A stretch of DNA of 64,000 bases from Muraenolepis orangiensis (Eukaryota; Chordata; Actinopteri; Gadiformes; Muraenolepididae), in NCBI GenBank assembly GCA_027704905.1, contig CM051007.1, positions 17,476,063 to 17,540,062 of the forward strand. The letters run 5' to 3'. The position numbers were made by a program, and so were the translations under genes. The notes below the pieces were generated by a model, which was given only the letters and a program-made list of their open reading frames with translations, was not told the origin of the DNA and searched no databases. Below, piece by piece: positions 63,071-64,000 of the stretch; position 1 is the stretch's first letter, and each line of letters opens with the position of its first letter.

Positions 63071-64000
63071 AGTGAAGAGAAAGATCATGTATAGAAATCT
63101 ATGCACAAACGAGTTCCCCGAAGACCAATTAGTGGTCATCATTGAAACCGTAGGGGAGCTTGTGCCGCTGCTCGGTCGCCCCGCCCCCCCGAAGCGCTGA
63201 ATCAATGAGCGAGCGCTCTGCGGATGGCTCCTTAGTACGCGTCGATATTCTACCGCAACTTCACACTTCACGGGAGCACACACACACACACCACACACAC
63301 ACCGTGTAGCTGTGTCCGCCTCTGCTTGGTAAAATAGGCCGACAACGCAGTTATGTTTGAGTTTTTTTGGACAGCATTACAGTTTGTGACACGGTGTGTG
63401 TCTGTCAATAAACGCCAGTCCCAATACTCAATACACATTTGTGAGTGAACACATCATCTACTGTGGCATCAAACGAAGTTGTACCCTACTTGTACCTACG
63501 GTTAGGTATAATAGTTCACTATTTTAGCAATAGCGATGTTTCGTGTTTAGAAACATTGACGTCATTTGCACGCATGCGCAGTTTGACTGTTGGCAAAAGA
63601 TCGTGTGTTATTGTTTCTATTACATAGAAAAGTACGGCGTGCTCGACTGCTTCACCCATAAAAACTCAATCAAGTTGCTAGTTCTAGATATTCTTCTAAA
63701 CTAATGTTAATAAAGGTTCGGCTTCATTTCCAGACCCATTTAAAAGATGGCGAAATAACCCGACTCTTTGGCTAGATTTGAGCTTCGGTGTTATTTACAC
63801 CTGATCGACATGCCAGGGATATACACGAAGGAGTCTCCTTCGCGAAGGAGTCTCCTTCAAGGCTTTCAAACCACTGGAAGCTCATCAGTTTTCTAACGGT
63901 TTTAATTCCAATACCGGAGATAATTCGTACCAAAACATTGAATAAAGCAAACTGTAATCAAAAGTTTATAAACTGAACACAATGGTTACCCTTACCCTTA

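Overview
This is a gene-bearing stretch of a teleost fish nuclear genome. Split coding exons with GT/AG borders, long 3' UTRs with AATAAA signals, very long CA/GT and GA microsatellites, fish-type non-LTR retrotransposons and hAT elements all point that way, and every recognisable protein has a vertebrate counterpart. There are no bacterial operons, CRISPR arrays or ribosomal RNA genes.

Layout. (1) 1-5.8 kb, + strand: last exon and long 3' UTR of a ceramide synthase 2 gene (cers2), then a one-exon cortexin-domain micro-membrane protein. (2) 5.8-11.6 kb: gene-poor, with repeats, a perfect 29-bp hairpin and one candidate upstream exon. (3) 11.6-19.25 kb, + strand: a 15-exon SETDB1-type gene whose exons join into one clean 911-residue frame. 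Tudor, MBD and pre-SET regions are kept but the SET domain is badly eroded. (4) 19.3-25.5 kb: two broken LINE copies between inverted repeats. (5) 25.7-36.4 kb, + strand: clk2, a LAMMER kinase, with a 627-bp inverted-repeat element in one intron. (6) 36.4-41.5 kb: an antisense LINE split by a hAT element with a perfect 8-bp target duplication, then a tandem array of tRNA-like promoter boxes and a CA tract. (7) 41.5-43.75 kb, + strand: an unrecognised 168-residue basic protein ending in a CaaX-like tail, running tail to tail into (8) 43.88-48.45 kb, - strand: dnajc8. (9) 51.9-58.2 kb, - strand: hnrnpr, with a second hAT-like element in intron 1 and a giant polypyrimidine tract before its RGG exon. 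(10) 58.3-59.1 kb, - strand: atp5if1. (11) 59.1-64 kb: no gene seen.

Most of the named genes sit on human chromosome 1 (SETDB1/CERS2 at 1q21, CLK2 at 1q22, DNAJC8/ATP5IF1 at 1p35, HNRNPR at 1p36), so this looks like a conserved but rearranged syntenic block. clk2, dnajc8 and hnrnpr all act in pre-mRNA splicing; there is no sign that they form a system.

The most notable observation is the SETDB1 paralogue. Its exons have no internal stop, yet the GWG box reads CWG, NHSC reads NHSH, the C-terminal part of the first SET half is absent, and a post-SET-like cysteine cluster lies out of frame just past the stop. It looks like a pseudo-methyltransferase that may still read chromatin. The two TSD-bounded hAT elements, two perfect intronic/intergenic hairpins and the CaaX protein are the other leads. 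All exon models come from reading the genomic sequence alone.
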